This document shows, piece by piece, positions 16,752 through 25,334 of a stretch of 64,000 nucleotides of DNA. The DNA is taken from assembly GCF_003143935.1 (NCBI RefSeq), contig NZ_QFRX01000001.1, forward strand, positions 6,163,543 to 6,227,542. The letters are read 5' to 3'. A program made the translations under genes and the position numbers. The notes below the pieces were generated by a model, which worked only from the letters and a program-made list of their open reading frames with translations, had not been told where the DNA came from and ran no database searches. This DNA comes from Streptomyces sp. Act143 (lineage in GTDB: Bacteria; Actinomycetota; Actinomycetes; Streptomycetales; Streptomycetaceae). Positions within the stretch are counted from its first letter, which is position 1. Each line of letters begins with the position of its first letter.

Positions 16752-18505
16752 CAGTACTTACGCTCCATCGGCTGGTAGCGGGTCTGGACGACCGGCTTGT
16801 AGTCGAGACGGATGGACTCGGTGCCGTCGTCGCCGACCTCGCGGTACGCCATGGTGTGGCGCATGAAGTTGACGTCGTCGCGGTTGGGGTAGTCCTCGCG
16901 GTAGTGACCGCCGCGGGACTCCTTGCGGGCGAGGGCCGAGACCGCCATGACCTCGGCGAGGTCGAGCAGGTTGCCCAGCTCGATGGCCTCCAGGAGGTCC
17001 GTGTTGAAGCGACGGCCCTTGTCCTGGATCGCGACGTTCTTGTAGCGCTCGCGCAGCTCCGCGATCTTCTCGACCGCCGTCTTGATGGTCTGCTCGGTGC
17101 GGAACACCATGACGTTGGCGTCCATGGTCTCCTGCAGCTCCTTGCGGAGTACGGAAACCCGCTCGGTGCCCGTCGAGTTGCGCAGCCGCTCGACCTGCTC
17201 GACGACGAACTCGGCCGGGTTCTCCGGCAGCTCGACGAAGTCGGCCGTCTGGCTGTACTCGGCGGCGGCGATGCCCGCCCGGCGGCCGAACACGTTGATG
17301 TCCAGGAGGCTGTTCGTGCCCAGACGGTTGGCGCCGTGGACCGACACGCAGGCGACCTCGCCGGCCGCGTACAGACCCGGGACGACGGTGGTGTTGTCCG
17401 CCAGGACCTCACCCTCGACGTTGGTCGGGATGCCGCCCATCGCGTAGTGCGCGGTGGGCTGGATCGGGATCGGGTCCGTGTACGGCTCGATGCCCAGGTA
17501 GGTGCGCGCGAACTCGGTGATGTCCGGGAGCTTGGCGTCCAGCTGCTCCGGCGGGAGGTGCGTCAGGTCCAGGTAGACGTGGTCGCCCTCGGGACCGCAG
17601 CCGCGGCCCTCACGGATCTCCGTGTAGATGGAGCGGGACACGACGTCACGGGACGCGAGGTCCTTCATGACCGGCGCGTACTTCTCCATGAAGCGCTCGC
17701 CGTCCTTGTTGCGGAGGATGCCGCCCTCACCACGGGCGCCCTCCGTCAGCAGGATGCCCATCCGCCAGATGCCGGTCGGGTGGAACTGGAAGAACTCCAT
17801 GTCCTCCAGCGGCAGACCGCGGCGGTAGACGGCGGCCTGGCCGTCACCGGTCAGGGTGTGCGCGTTCGACGTCACCTTGAAGAACTTGCCGGTGCCGCCG
17901 GAGGCGTAGATCACGGCCTTCGCCTGGAAGACGTGGATCTCGCCGGTCGCGAGCTCGTACGCCACCACACCGGCCGACTTCTTGACGCCGTCGACCTCGG
18001 TGATGAGCTGGTCGAGGACGTAGAACTCGTTGAAGAACTCCACGCCCTCCTTCACGCAGTTCTGGTACAGCGTCTGGAGGATCATGTGGCCGGTGCGGTC
18101 GGCCGCGTAGCAGGACCGGCGGACCGGGGCCTCGCCGTGGTTGCGGCTGTGACCGCCGAAGCGGCGCTGGTCGATCGTGCCGTCGGGCGTCCGGTTGAAC
18201 GGCAGGCCCATCTTCTCCAGGTCGAGGACGGCGTCGATGGCCTCCTTCGCCAGGATCTCGGCGGCGTCCTGGTCGACCAGGTAGTCACCGCCCTTGACCG
18301 TGTCGAAGGTGTGCCACTCCCAGTTGTCCTCCTCCACGTTGGCCAGCGCGGCGGCCATGCCGCCCTGCGCGGCGCCCGTGTGGGAGCGGGTGGGGTACAG
18401 CTTGGTCAGCACGGCGGTGCGGCTGCGCTTCGTCGACTCGATGGCGGCGCGCATACCGGCGCCGCCGGCGCCGACGATGACGGTGTCGTACTTGTGGATC
18501 TTCAT
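16751..18505 (-). CDS. sdhA: Succinate dehydrogenase flavoprotein subunit
   Basis: This 584-residue SdhA oxidises succinate to fumarate. It has an N-terminal FAD-binding motif (VIVGAGGAGMRAA), the expected covalent FAD attachment histidine His42 in RSHTGAAQGG, and the conserved substrate-binding stretch with HPTGIWRMGILLTEGARGEGG. I start at ATG 18505 (MKIHKYDTVIVGAGG), which places the dinucleotide-binding fold at the N-terminus. It lies 23 bases after sdhD and overlaps sdhB by one base. Confidence 0.97.
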   Translation of the reverse strand: MKIHKYDTVIVGAGGAGMRAAIESTKRSRTAVLTKLYPTRSHTGAAQGGMAAALANVEEDNWEWHTFDTVKGGDYLVDQDAAEILAKEAIDAVLDLEKMGLPFNRTPDGTIDQRRFGGHSRNHGEAPVRRSCYAADRTGHMILQTLYQNCVKEGVEFFNEFYVLDQLITEVDGVKKSAGVVAYELATGEIHVFQAKAVIYASGGTGKFFKVTSNAHTLTGDGQAAVYRRGLPLEDMEFFQFHPTGIWRMGILLTEGARGEGGILRNKDGERFMEKYAPVMKDLASRDVVSRSIYTEIREGRGCGPEGDHVYLDLTHLPPEQLDAKLPDITEFARTYLGIEPYTDPIPIQPTAHYAMGGIPTNVEGEVLADNTTVVPGLYAAGEVACVSVHGANRLGTNSLLDINVFGRRAGIAAAEYSQTADFVELPENPAEFVVEQVERLRNSTGTERVSVLRKELQETMDANVMVFRTEQTIKTAVEKIAELRERYKNVAIQDKGRRFNTDLLEAIELGNLLDLAEVMAVSALARKESRGGHYREDYPNRDDVNFMRHTMAYREVGDDGTESIRLDYKPVVQTRYQPMERKY

Positions 18506-18528
18506 GAGTGGTTGCCTCAGCCCCGTGC

Positions 18529-19029
18529 CTAGCGGATGTTCGGGTCGAAGGTGAAGATCACCAGCGTGCCCAGCAGGATGGTGAACACCGTGGCGGTGTA
18601 GAGCAGGCCCTTGAGCCACAGCCGGGTGTTCGCGCGCTCCGCGTAGTCGTTGATGACCGTGCGCAGGCCGTTGGCGCCGTGCAGCATGGCCAGCCACAGC
18701 ATCAGCAGGTCCCAGACCTGCCAGAACGGCGAGGCCCAGCGGCCCGCGACGAACGCGAAGCCGATCTTCGACACGCCGCCGTCCAGCACGAGCTGGATCA
18801 GCAGGTGGCCGATGACGAGGACGACCAGCACCACGCCGGACAGGCGCATGAACAGCCAGGCCGCCATCTCGAAGTTGCCCCGGGTCGACTTCGGGGTCTT
18901 CTTGGTGCGCTTGCGCGGCGCCTCGATGAGAGGGGCCGGGTTGTCGACGCTGTAGACGTCGGCGCCCTCGACGGGGCCGATGCCCGAGACGTCAGCGGTC
19001 TTCTCGGTGGTGACTGTGTTGTTTGACAT
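18529..19029 (-). CDS. sdhD: Succinate dehydrogenase membrane subunit (hydrophobic membrane anchor)
   Basis: This 166-residue anchor has a long polar N-terminus of about 50 residues and three transmembrane helices (from AAWLFMRLSGVVLVVLVIGHLL, LLMLWLAMLHGANGLR and LLYTATVFTILLGTLVIF). The histidines in VIGHLLIQ and MLHGANGLRTVINDY are candidate haem/quinone-site residues as in other Sdh anchors. It lies 8 bases after sdhC and upstream of sdhA. Confidence 0.93.
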   Translation of the reverse strand: MSNNTVTTEKTADVSGIGPVEGADVYSVDNPAPLIEAPRKRTKKTPKSTRGNFEMAAWLFMRLSGVVLVVLVIGHLLIQLVLDGGVSKIGFAFVAGRWASPFWQVWDLLMLWLAMLHGANGLRTVINDYAERANTRLWLKGLLYTATVFTILLGTLVIFTFDPNIR

Positions 19030-19037
19030 CGTGCGCG

Positions 19038-19418
19038 TCAGCTCCCGAACAGTTCACGAGCGGCGTGGCCGAGGACGGGGTAGATCGCCCCGATCATCAG
19101 CACGACCCACAGGCCGACGACGGACCAGAGCATCTGCTTCTGGTAGCGGGGGCCCTTCGACCAGAAGTCGACGGCGATGACACGCAGGCCGTTGAGCGCG
19201 TGGAAGAGGATGGCCGCGACGAGGCCGTACTCCAGCACGGCGACGATGGGCGTCTTGTACGTGGCTACGACCCTGTCGTAGTCCTCAGGGGAGACACGGA
19301 CGAGAGCGGTGTCCAGCACGTGAACGAACAGGAAGAAGAAGATGAGGACGCCGGTGACTCGGTGAGCCACCCAGGACCACATTCCTTCCCGGCCGCGGTA
19401 CAGCGTTCCAGCCGGCAC
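19038..19418 (-). CDS. sdhC: Succinate dehydrogenase cytochrome b556 subunit
   Basis: This 126-residue membrane subunit starts MPAGTLYRGREGMWSWVAHRVTG and has three helices. The family motif SWVAHRVTGVLIFFFLFVHVLD and the histidine in LFHALNGLRVI are the haem b and quinone region. It is the first gene of sdhCDAB. About 250 bases upstream to the OHCU-like gene are free of genes and should hold the operon promoter; I could not pick a convincing -35/-10 pair. Confidence 0.95.
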   Translation of the reverse strand: MPAGTLYRGREGMWSWVAHRVTGVLIFFFLFVHVLDTALVRVSPEDYDRVVATYKTPIVAVLEYGLVAAILFHALNGLRVIAVDFWSKGPRYQKQMLWSVVGLWVVLMIGAIYPVLGHAARELFGS

Positions 19419-19671
19419 GGAAGTCCCTCCGGGAGCGGGGATTGGGGCCGCGCCGGCTTGTGCTGTCGGTCGGGCCCGGCCGGGTACGGTCCACCGGCCC
19501 CCAGCATCGTAGCGACGGTTCCCTGCGGGGCTTACGTCGGGCCTACCGGTGTGATCAAAGTGGCATGCGTATGGGTGAGTGGTGCGGCTAATGGGGTGGG
19601 GTGTCCCGTTATCTGCCGGGTGCGGGTTCGTTCGGGCTGGTCGCGCCCGCGCGGCGGCAGCCGCACATCGA

Positions 19672-20184
19672 TTACAGCCCCGCGCCCCTGACGGCGTCCG
19701 TCAACCGCTCCCTCGCAAGGCGCCGGAGCTCCTCCGCCGCGATCACCCGTTCTTCCTCCGGGTCGTTCGTCAATCGTGACCTGATGGCTGCCAGTACGTG
19801 GTCCAGGGCCTCGCCCGCGGACAGACCCTCCAGGCAGATCACGAATGCATGCCCGAACTTCGCCTCGTACGCGGCATGTGCGGCGTCAAGTGCCATATGG
19901 GCGATGTCGTACGTCTCGTCCGGCAGAGCCGTCAACGTCTCGCCCGCCAGCGCCTCCGCCAGATCCCCCGGCGTCAGGTCGTACGCCGCCTCGTCGGACG
20001 CGGCGAGTAGGGCCGGGGCGTCCGGGTAGGGGCGGTGGGCGGTGATGCGGTCGGCCCAGCGGAGGCTGCGCAGGCAGGTGAGGAGGAGCTTGCGGGCCTC
20101 GTCGGCGGGGGCGATGTTGAAGGCGTCCAGGACTGTGGGCAGCGCCGGTATGGCGACTCGACCGGGAAGGTGTGTGGGCGTCAC
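19672..20184 (-). CDS. OHCU-decarboxylase-domain protein
   Basis: This 170-residue helical protein matches the 2-oxo-4-hydroxy-4-carboxy-5-ureidoimidazoline decarboxylase fold, the third step of urate breakdown to allantoin. The best segments are YEAKFGHAFVICLEGLSAGEALDHVLAAIRSRLTNDPEEERVIAAEELRRLA and the N-terminal FNIAPADEARKLLLTC. The usual catalytic segment with a His-Pro pair before a conserved Ile-Gly is replaced by DRITAHRPYPDAPALL, so activity is uncertain. No urate oxidase or transthyretin-like gene is adjacent. Confidence 0.78.
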   Translation of the reverse strand: MTPTHLPGRVAIPALPTVLDAFNIAPADEARKLLLTCLRSLRWADRITAHRPYPDAPALLAASDEAAYDLTPGDLAEALAGETLTALPDETYDIAHMALDAAHAAYEAKFGHAFVICLEGLSAGEALDHVLAAIRSRLTNDPEEERVIAAEELRRLARERLTDAVRGAGL

Positions 20185-20339
20185 GTGTGTTTCGGCAGAG
20201 GATGCTGGGAAAGGAGTGACGTCACGCTATCGAGAGTGGACGTGACGTGTCCGACGGATGCCCGAATTTCACTCGCACGGGAGAGTTTCGGAACGTGTGG
20301 TGGACAGTTATGGACACCCCTACGGCCTAGGTTGGGCTC

Positions 20340-22016
20340 GTGAGCCAGCACAGGCGCCGGCCGCCGGCGAAGAAGGCGCGGCAGGTGAGGACCCGGGCAG
20401 TGATCGTGACGGCGGTGGCCGCGACGGTCGCGGCCGGTGTGGGACTGGGGCTGTGGGCCTCGGGGGACGGGGACCGCAGCGGGCCCACGGGGACGGCGGC
20501 GGAGCGGCCCTCCGACGGGAAGTCGGCTTCCGCGGGCGCCTCGCCGCGGCAGCCGCGTCCGAGCCCGAGTCCGAGCCCGACCCGTAGTTATCCCCTCTCC
20601 CGAACTCCGCGCACGATTCCCGCCGTGGCGGCGCACACCCCGGAGCGCGGGCCGGGCTGGCGGCCGCGGAGCGGGGAGCGGGTCGTGGTGAACGCCGCGG
20701 AACTGGCCGACGAGGGCCGGCTGGTCGCGCGTGAGCTGGGCCTGACGTACGCGGGGGAGAAGGGGGACGCGCGGAGCGGGGATCTGCGGCTCGCGCTGGA
20801 CGACGACGCCGGGGGCGACCCGGAGTCGTACACCATGACCGTGCGCGGCGGGCAGGTCACCATCAGCGGGTCCGCCGACGCCGGGGTGTTCTACGGGACC
20901 CGGACGCTGAAGCAGGCGGTGCACGGCGGGAGCGCGGCTCCGGAAGGGGTCGTCAAGGACGCCCCCGCCAAGCCGGTGCGCGGGTTCATGCTGGACATCG
21001 CGCGCAAGCACTACACCGCGGGGTGGATCGAGGACCGGGTGCGGGAGCTCGGGGACCTGAAGTTCAACGAGCTGGGGCTGCACTTCTCCGACGACCAGGG
21101 GTTCCGGATCGAGTCGCGGTCGCACCCCGAGGTGGTGTCCGACCAGCATCTGACCCGGGCCGAGGTCGAGCGGATCATCGGCCTCGCCGCCGAGCGGCAC
21201 ATCACGATCGTCCCCGAGATCGACTCGCCCGGGCATCTGGGCGCCGTCATCGCCGCGCACCCGAGCCTCCAGCTCCGCAACGCGTCCGGCGTCGCCGCGC
21301 GGGGTGCGGTCGACATCTCCCAGGACGCGGCCGCGACGATCGTCGACGAGCTGCTGGACGAGTACGCCGGCCTCTTCCCCGGCGAGCGGTGGAACCTCGG
21401 CGGCGACGAGTACCGGGCGCTGATGGTGTCGAACCCGGAGGCGTCCTACCCGCAGCTCGCCACCGCCGCCCGGGAGGCCTACGGTTCCGGCGGGACCGTC
21501 GCCGACCTGACCACCGGCTGGCTCAACGACCGGGCCGACACCGTCCGCAACCACGGAAAGACGCTGCGCGCCTGGAACGACGGCTTCTTCCCGGGGACGT
21601 CCGTGCAGCCGGCCAAGGACATCCAGGTGGCGTACTGGACGGGCAAGGAGATCGGGGCGCGCCGGCCCACCGACTATCTGAGTGCGGGGCGGGACCTGGT
21701 CAACTACAACGACCTGTTCCTCTACTACGTCCTCGGCCAGCCGAACCAGTTCTCCTACCCGACCGGACAGCGGATCTACGAGCAGTGGACCCCGCGGGTG
21801 GTGCGCGGCACGCAGGCGGTCGACGCCACGTACGACGACCAGATCCTCGGCGGCTCCTTCGCGGTGTGGGGCGATTATCCGAACGCCCAGACCCAGGACC
21901 AGGTCGCGGCCGGCATCCGGTTGCCGCTGCGGGCGGTCGTGCAGAAGCTCTGGGACGCGGACAAGCCGTCGCTGACCTGGGCGGAGTTCAAGTCGCTGGC
22001 GGACCGGCTGGGTTGA
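20340..22016 (+). CDS. Secreted family 20 glycoside hydrolase (beta-N-acetylhexosaminidase)
   Basis: This 558-residue enzyme has an N-terminal signal or anchor helix (TRAVIVTAVAATVAAGVGLGLW), a Pro/Ser-rich linker to about residue 85, a GH20b-like N-terminal domain, and the GH20 barrel from about residue 215 (RGFMLDIARKHYTAGWIEDRV). The catalytic Asp-Glu pair of the substrate-assisted mechanism is in WNLGGDEYRAL. The hydrolase releases terminal GlcNAc/GalNAc from chitin or cell-wall fragments. The GTG start lies in a 155-base region divergent from the OHCU-like gene. I searched by eye for a DasR-type palindrome there and saw none. Confidence 0.92.
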   Translation: MSQHRRRPPAKKARQVRTRAVIVTAVAATVAAGVGLGLWASGDGDRSGPTGTAAERPSDGKSASAGASPRQPRPSPSPSPTRSYPLSRTPRTIPAVAAHTPERGPGWRPRSGERVVVNAAELADEGRLVARELGLTYAGEKGDARSGDLRLALDDDAGGDPESYTMTVRGGQVTISGSADAGVFYGTRTLKQAVHGGSAAPEGVVKDAPAKPVRGFMLDIARKHYTAGWIEDRVRELGDLKFNELGLHFSDDQGFRIESRSHPEVVSDQHLTRAEVERIIGLAAERHITIVPEIDSPGHLGAVIAAHPSLQLRNASGVAARGAVDISQDAAATIVDELLDEYAGLFPGERWNLGGDEYRALMVSNPEASYPQLATAAREAYGSGGTVADLTTGWLNDRADTVRNHGKTLRAWNDGFFPGTSVQPAKDIQVAYWTGKEIGARRPTDYLSAGRDLVNYNDLFLYYVLGQPNQFSYPTGQRIYEQWTPRVVRGTQAVDATYDDQILGGSFAVWGDYPNAQTQDQVAAGIRLPLRAVVQKLWDADKPSLTWAEFKSLADRLG

Positions 22017-22038
22017 GGAAGAGGCTGGACTTACCAGG

Positions 22039-22752
22039 GTGGCGAACGTATGTTCCCCCCTCGTGACCGACAATCGTCATGACCACTTCATCGCACCGCC
22101 CGCCTGGCTCCAGTCCCCGGTCGGGCTCGGCCGCGCCGCCGTCGCGGGCCTCGGCGTGGTCATCGCCACCGACCTGTTCGCCATGGCGGCGGGCGTCTTC
22201 CTGTACGACGTGACCGACGACCTGGCGAACGGGGCCCTCCTCGACGGGCGGGCCGAACTCGCGGACCGGCTCTACTCCACGGCCGGCATCGTGCAGACCG
22301 TCGCGCTGCTCACGACCGCCGTCCTCTTCCTGTGCTGGTTCCATCGGGTACGGGTCAACGCCGAGGTCTTCGACCCGTACGGGCACGGGAAGAAGCGCGG
22401 TTGGGCGGTCTGGGGCTGGCTCGTGCCCGTCGTCAACCTCTGGTATCCGCGCCGGATCGCGCTGGACATCTGGAACGCCAGCAGCCCTTGGAGCGCACCC
22501 CGGCCGCACGGGCTGGTCAACACCTGGTGGACGTTCTGGATCGTCTCGCTGCTCTCCGGCCGGGCCGCGTCCACCGCGTACCGCAAGGCCGAGAGTGCCG
22601 ACGAGATCCGTGACGCCGTGGGGCAGCTGATGTTCTCCGACGCCGTCGACGTCGTGGCCGCCGCCCTCGCCGTCGCCGTCGTGCTGCGGCTGAACCGGAT
22701 GCAGTACGCGAAGGCCCTGGCCGGCCCTGCTCCGGCCCCCGGTTCTGCCTGA
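22039..22752 (+). CDS. DUF4328 membrane protein
   Basis: This protein of up to 237 residues has about five membrane helices. The conserved segment LCWFHRVRVNAEVF and the motif KRGWAVWGWLVPVVNLWYPRRIALDIWNAS are typical of Streptomyces DUF4328 proteins. The start is uncertain: GTG 22039 gives MANVCSPLVTDN and GTG 22063 gives a form 8 residues shorter. It follows the hexosaminidase gene after 22 bases. The function is unknown. Confidence 0.82.
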   Translation: MANVCSPLVTDNRHDHFIAPPAWLQSPVGLGRAAVAGLGVVIATDLFAMAAGVFLYDVTDDLANGALLDGRAELADRLYSTAGIVQTVALLTTAVLFLCWFHRVRVNAEVFDPYGHGKKRGWAVWGWLVPVVNLWYPRRIALDIWNASSPWSAPRPHGLVNTWWTFWIVSLLSGRAASTAYRKAESADEIRDAVGQLMFSDAVDVVAAALAVAVVLRLNRMQYAKALAGPAPAPGSA

Positions 22753-22846
22753 GTCGCGGCGGATTGCCCGATACGGCTGCGAACTGCCGTGCGACTGTGG
22801 TGTATTCGGCCCGAGCCGCAGCCGAGAGTGTGCCGGGGGGAGCCGA

Positions 22847-23353
22847 ATGGGCTACTGGGGGTATTTCGTCGTGGGCCGCAGTGAGCGGCCGCTCGAGGAG
22901 CTGGACGCGCTGGCCGGGGCGGCCGGGGAGCTGAGCCTGCGGGGCGAGGCGGCCGGCGGCTGGCAGGTGTGGGAGTACCCGAGCGGGGACGGGGACGTCG
23001 GCAGCATGAACGCGCTGGCCCGGGAGACCGGGGCGCCCGCGCTGTTCGGCTACGTGATGGACAGCGACTGCGTGGTCGTCGAGGCGGCCGGGCCGGAGAG
23101 CGGGGCCTGGACGACCTGTCTGGCGCGGACCGCCATGGAGGCGTACATCGGCGCCGGTCAGGAGGGTCTCGCGCTGGAGGACTACTTCCTGGAACCGCCG
23201 GACGCGGCCGAACGGGCCGTCGCCTGGGCGGAGGAGGCGGGCCATGTGGTGGACGTCGGGAGCGTGCTCGACGTGCTGACCGCCGAACCCGATCCGCTGG
23301 CCGAAAATCTGTTCTTCCGGCTGCTCGACCGGCTGTCCGTCGTGCCGCTGTGA
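22847..23353 (+). CDS. Conserved hypothetical protein
   Basis: This 168-residue acidic soluble protein starts MGYWGYFVVGRSERPLEEL, preceded by the strong site GGGGGGAG. It is predicted alpha/beta, with the segment ALFGYVMDSDCVVVEAAGP in the middle and an acidic C-terminus. It looks like a Streptomyces-restricted family. No catalytic motif, signal peptide or membrane segment is visible. Confidence 0.72.
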   Translation: MGYWGYFVVGRSERPLEELDALAGAAGELSLRGEAAGGWQVWEYPSGDGDVGSMNALARETGAPALFGYVMDSDCVVVEAAGPESGAWTTCLARTAMEAYIGAGQEGLALEDYFLEPPDAAERAVAWAEEAGHVVDVGSVLDVLTAEPDPLAENLFFRLLDRLSVVPL

Positions 23354-23471
23354 CACTCCCGGGCCGTCGCACGCAGTAAGGGGAAGTGCGGGCTCCGTTA
23401 GGGAGGGCCGCAGGCTAAGCGGTGTTGCCGGGCCCCGGACCGGTCGGGCGGCACTTCTCAGGGAGGCGTGG

Positions 23472-24026
23472 ATGAGTCTGGTGGAGCTGATCGCTCAGGC
23501 CGACGAGCGCGGACTGGCCGCCAGCGGGTTGGCTTGTTTGGATCGCTGCGTGCCGCTGCTCGGCGGTGACGACGAGCTGCTGCGGCCCCTGTGGGCGAGC
23601 CTCTCCGGCACCGGTGACGGGGACTGGAGCGCGGGCCTGGAGGCGGCGCGCGGCAAGCTCGCCGGTTCCGGCGCCGCCGCCGAGGACGAGGCCGCCGCCC
23701 TCGCCCGCCGGATGCTGGACGCCGCTCCGGCCGCCCGGGACGCCGACGGGGTACGGGTGTGGGCCGACGCCTGCTCGGTCGCCTCGCTGCAGATCCACCG
23801 GCTGCTCGATCCGGCGGCGGACGACGCCCCGCTCGACGCCCGCCGCGAGGGCCGTACGGAGGGCATGCCACCGCTCGTCGCCGCCGAACTGCGGCGCCAG
23901 GTCACCGTCCTGGAGGTCCTCGCCGGGCACGGCACGGCCGGACTGCGCCGGGCCCTGGAAGTGTCCGTCGAGGGGCGGCGCGTGCTGCGCGCGGTGGTGT
24001 CCCGCCGGGCGCGGGGCACGCGCTGA
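23472..24026 (+). CDS. Conserved hypothetical helical protein
   Basis: This 184-residue Ala/Leu/Arg-rich, probably all-helical soluble protein starts MSLVELIAQADERGLAASGL after GGGAGGCGTGG. A cysteine-containing segment (GLACLDRCVPLLGG) lies near the start. I do not recognise the family. It is convergent with the DUF1877 gene 19 bases downstream. Confidence 0.7.
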   Translation: MSLVELIAQADERGLAASGLACLDRCVPLLGGDDELLRPLWASLSGTGDGDWSAGLEAARGKLAGSGAAAEDEAAALARRMLDAAPAARDADGVRVWADACSVASLQIHRLLDPAADDAPLDARREGRTEGMPPLVAAELRRQVTVLEVLAGHGTAGLRRALEVSVEGRRVLRAVVSRRARGTR

Positions 24027-24045
24027 CCGCGCCGACCGATCTCCC

Positions 24046-24531
24046 TTACGTCACCAGCCACTTCACGACCGCGTCGCCGTAGTGCGCGGTCTGTCCGTAG
24101 AACGCGGTGAGGTCGCGGTGGGCCGCCGCGAAGGCGCCGTGCACCTGCGGTTCGGTGCCCGTGCCGCCGTACGACGGCAGCACCAGGTCGCGCGCGTCCA
24201 GCCACAGGTCGTCGAAGTCGGTCTCGGCGAGGTACGAGGCGACCCGGCCCGTCTGTGCTGCGGTGAGCAGCAGGAACGGCGGGAGGGTGGGGTCCGGGTG
24301 CGGTATCGGCCGGCCGCCGAGCACCACGTGGGTGTGCGGGCCCTCGTCGCCCCGCATGCCGGCGTACAGGAGTTCGTTGTCGAGATAGCCCTTGTCCAGC
24401 ACCTCTTCGCGGTGTCGGCCGATCCGCTCGCGCACGGCGTGCCAGTCGTCCTCGAAGAGCTTCTCCAGCCAGGCCGGGCTGTTGCGCAGGGCCGCGGGCG
24501 GTATGGCGCGGAAGTGGAAGTACATGCTCAT
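24046..24531 (-). CDS. DUF1877 family protein
   Basis: This 161-residue soluble protein starts at 24531 (MSMYFHFRAIPPAAL), matching the MSMYxxF opening of DUF1877 proteins; a longer start gives no conserved sequence. Conserved-looking stretches are WLEKLFEDDWHAVRERI and LLLTAAQTGRVASYLAETDFDDLW. Family members are often encoded near contractile or immunity-type genes, but nothing here supports such a role. Confidence 0.8.
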   Translation of the reverse strand: MSMYFHFRAIPPAALRNSPAWLEKLFEDDWHAVRERIGRHREEVLDKGYLDNELLYAGMRGDEGPHTHVVLGGRPIPHPDPTLPPFLLLTAAQTGRVASYLAETDFDDLWLDARDLVLPSYGGTGTEPQVHGAFAAAHRDLTAFYGQTAHYGDAVVKWLVT

Positions 24532-24642
24532 CAGTGACTGGAGCGCACGGGAACCGTGAAGCGTCACTCACGCACGGAACACACATGTGAGAGCTGCCCG
24601 GATCCGGGTGACGAACGGCACGTCCGGAACGCTCTTGAGGGT

Positions 24643-25050
24643 GTGACGACACAGTACGAAACCAGGCCCTCGGCCGCGGCGAAGCCGATGCGGTGGGCGG
24701 CGGACGCGGTGGCGACCATGCGCGAGGGCGCGCGGGTGCGGCTCGACTACTCGGCACAGAGCCTGTGGCGGGTCGACCGGATGATCGACGACCTGCGCCG
24801 CGAGGACACTCCGTACGCCGCCGTCGAGGCGGTGCTGCGCGGATTCGGCGCGTACGCCGGTGAGGTGATCGTCCGTCAGACCGGGGCCGAGTGGTGGGCG
24901 AGCGGCGGCGACCACTGGATACGCACGCCCGACGGGCGGTTGTGGGACCCGGTCGACGAGGCCCGGCGGTGTTTCGCGGGAAACGGGTCGCTGCGGCTGC
25001 TGTGCCGGGACGCGACGGGGGCGGGGCCCGGCGGGGGCGGCGGGCGGTGA
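24643..25050 (+). CDS. Small hypothetical protein, paralogue of the 28197 gene
   Basis: This product of about 135 residues contains ARVRLDYSAQSLWRVDRMID, then GFGAYAGEVIVRQTGAEWW and a C-terminal MxxPDGRxWxP-like motif (RTPDGRLWDP). The same order appears in the gene at 28197 (LPLDYSVASLRVVDFLVD, GLGAYVGEVLVRRAGAVWV, MPDGRVWNP), so they are paralogues. GTG 24643 is chosen by alignment to the paralogue; an in-frame GTG at 24556 would add 29 residues. The function is unknown. The gene is followed by a hairpin at 25085-25109. Confidence 0.72.
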   Translation: MTTQYETRPSAAAKPMRWAADAVATMREGARVRLDYSAQSLWRVDRMIDDLRREDTPYAAVEAVLRGFGAYAGEVIVRQTGAEWWASGGDHWIRTPDGRLWDPVDEARRCFAGNGSLRLLCRDATGAGPGGGGGR

Positions 25051-25084
25051 GAACGCATCGTCGTCGGTGGGCGCGCAACCGGCT

Positions 25085-25109
25085 GGGGGCCCCACGCCCT
25101 TAGGCCCCC
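25085..25109 (+). terminator. Probable terminator after the 24643 gene
   Basis: GGGGGCC and GGCCCCC form a 7-base-pair stem around an 11-base loop, 35 bases past the stop codon. Confidence 0.55.
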
Positions 25110-25137
25110 CACACCCTGCCCGGGATGCTGATGCCCG

Positions 25138-25230
25138 GCCTCGGCGACCTTCGACACGGCTCGGCAGGTGGGCGGTTCGATCGGTACGGCGCTGCTGAAC
25201 GCGATCGCCGCGAGTGTGACGTCCCGTTAC
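25138..25230 (+). pseudogene. Remnant of a DHA2-type MFS transporter gene
   Basis: Frame reading from 25138 gives ATFDTARQVGGSIGTALLNA followed by IAASVTS. This matches the conserved region near the C-terminus of 14-helix DHA2 drug-efflux proteins (the VGGSxGTALLNTIAA-like motif). There is an in-frame TGA at 25129-25131, no start codon upstream and no continuation after about 25255. I read it as a short fragment of a decayed transporter gene. Confidence 0.6.
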
Positions 25231-25250
25231 CACAAGGTGGCAAGTAAGGG

Positions 25251-25291
25251 AACGGCCGGGGTCCCCCGCAGTGGTGGGGGCCCCGGCCGTT
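25251..25291. terminator. Strong hairpin terminator for the amidase gene
   Basis: AACGGCCGGGG plus CCCCC pairs with GGGGGCCCCGGCCGTT, about 16 base pairs with one bulged T. It lies 44 bases beyond the stop of the minus-strand amidase gene. Confidence 0.75.
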
Positions 25292-25334
25292 GGGTTCGGG
25301 TGCGTTGGCTGTGCGTGGCCTGCACCCTCGTCGG

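Noticed and set aside
20185..20339. DasR-type operator before the hexosaminidase
   Set aside because: No sequence close to TGGTCTAGACCA is present; only a loose TGGACA repeat.
24556..24642. Start at GTG 24556 for the small paralogue gene
   Set aside because: The added 29 residues have no match in the paralogue at 28197, though the ribosome site at 24643 is not ideal either.
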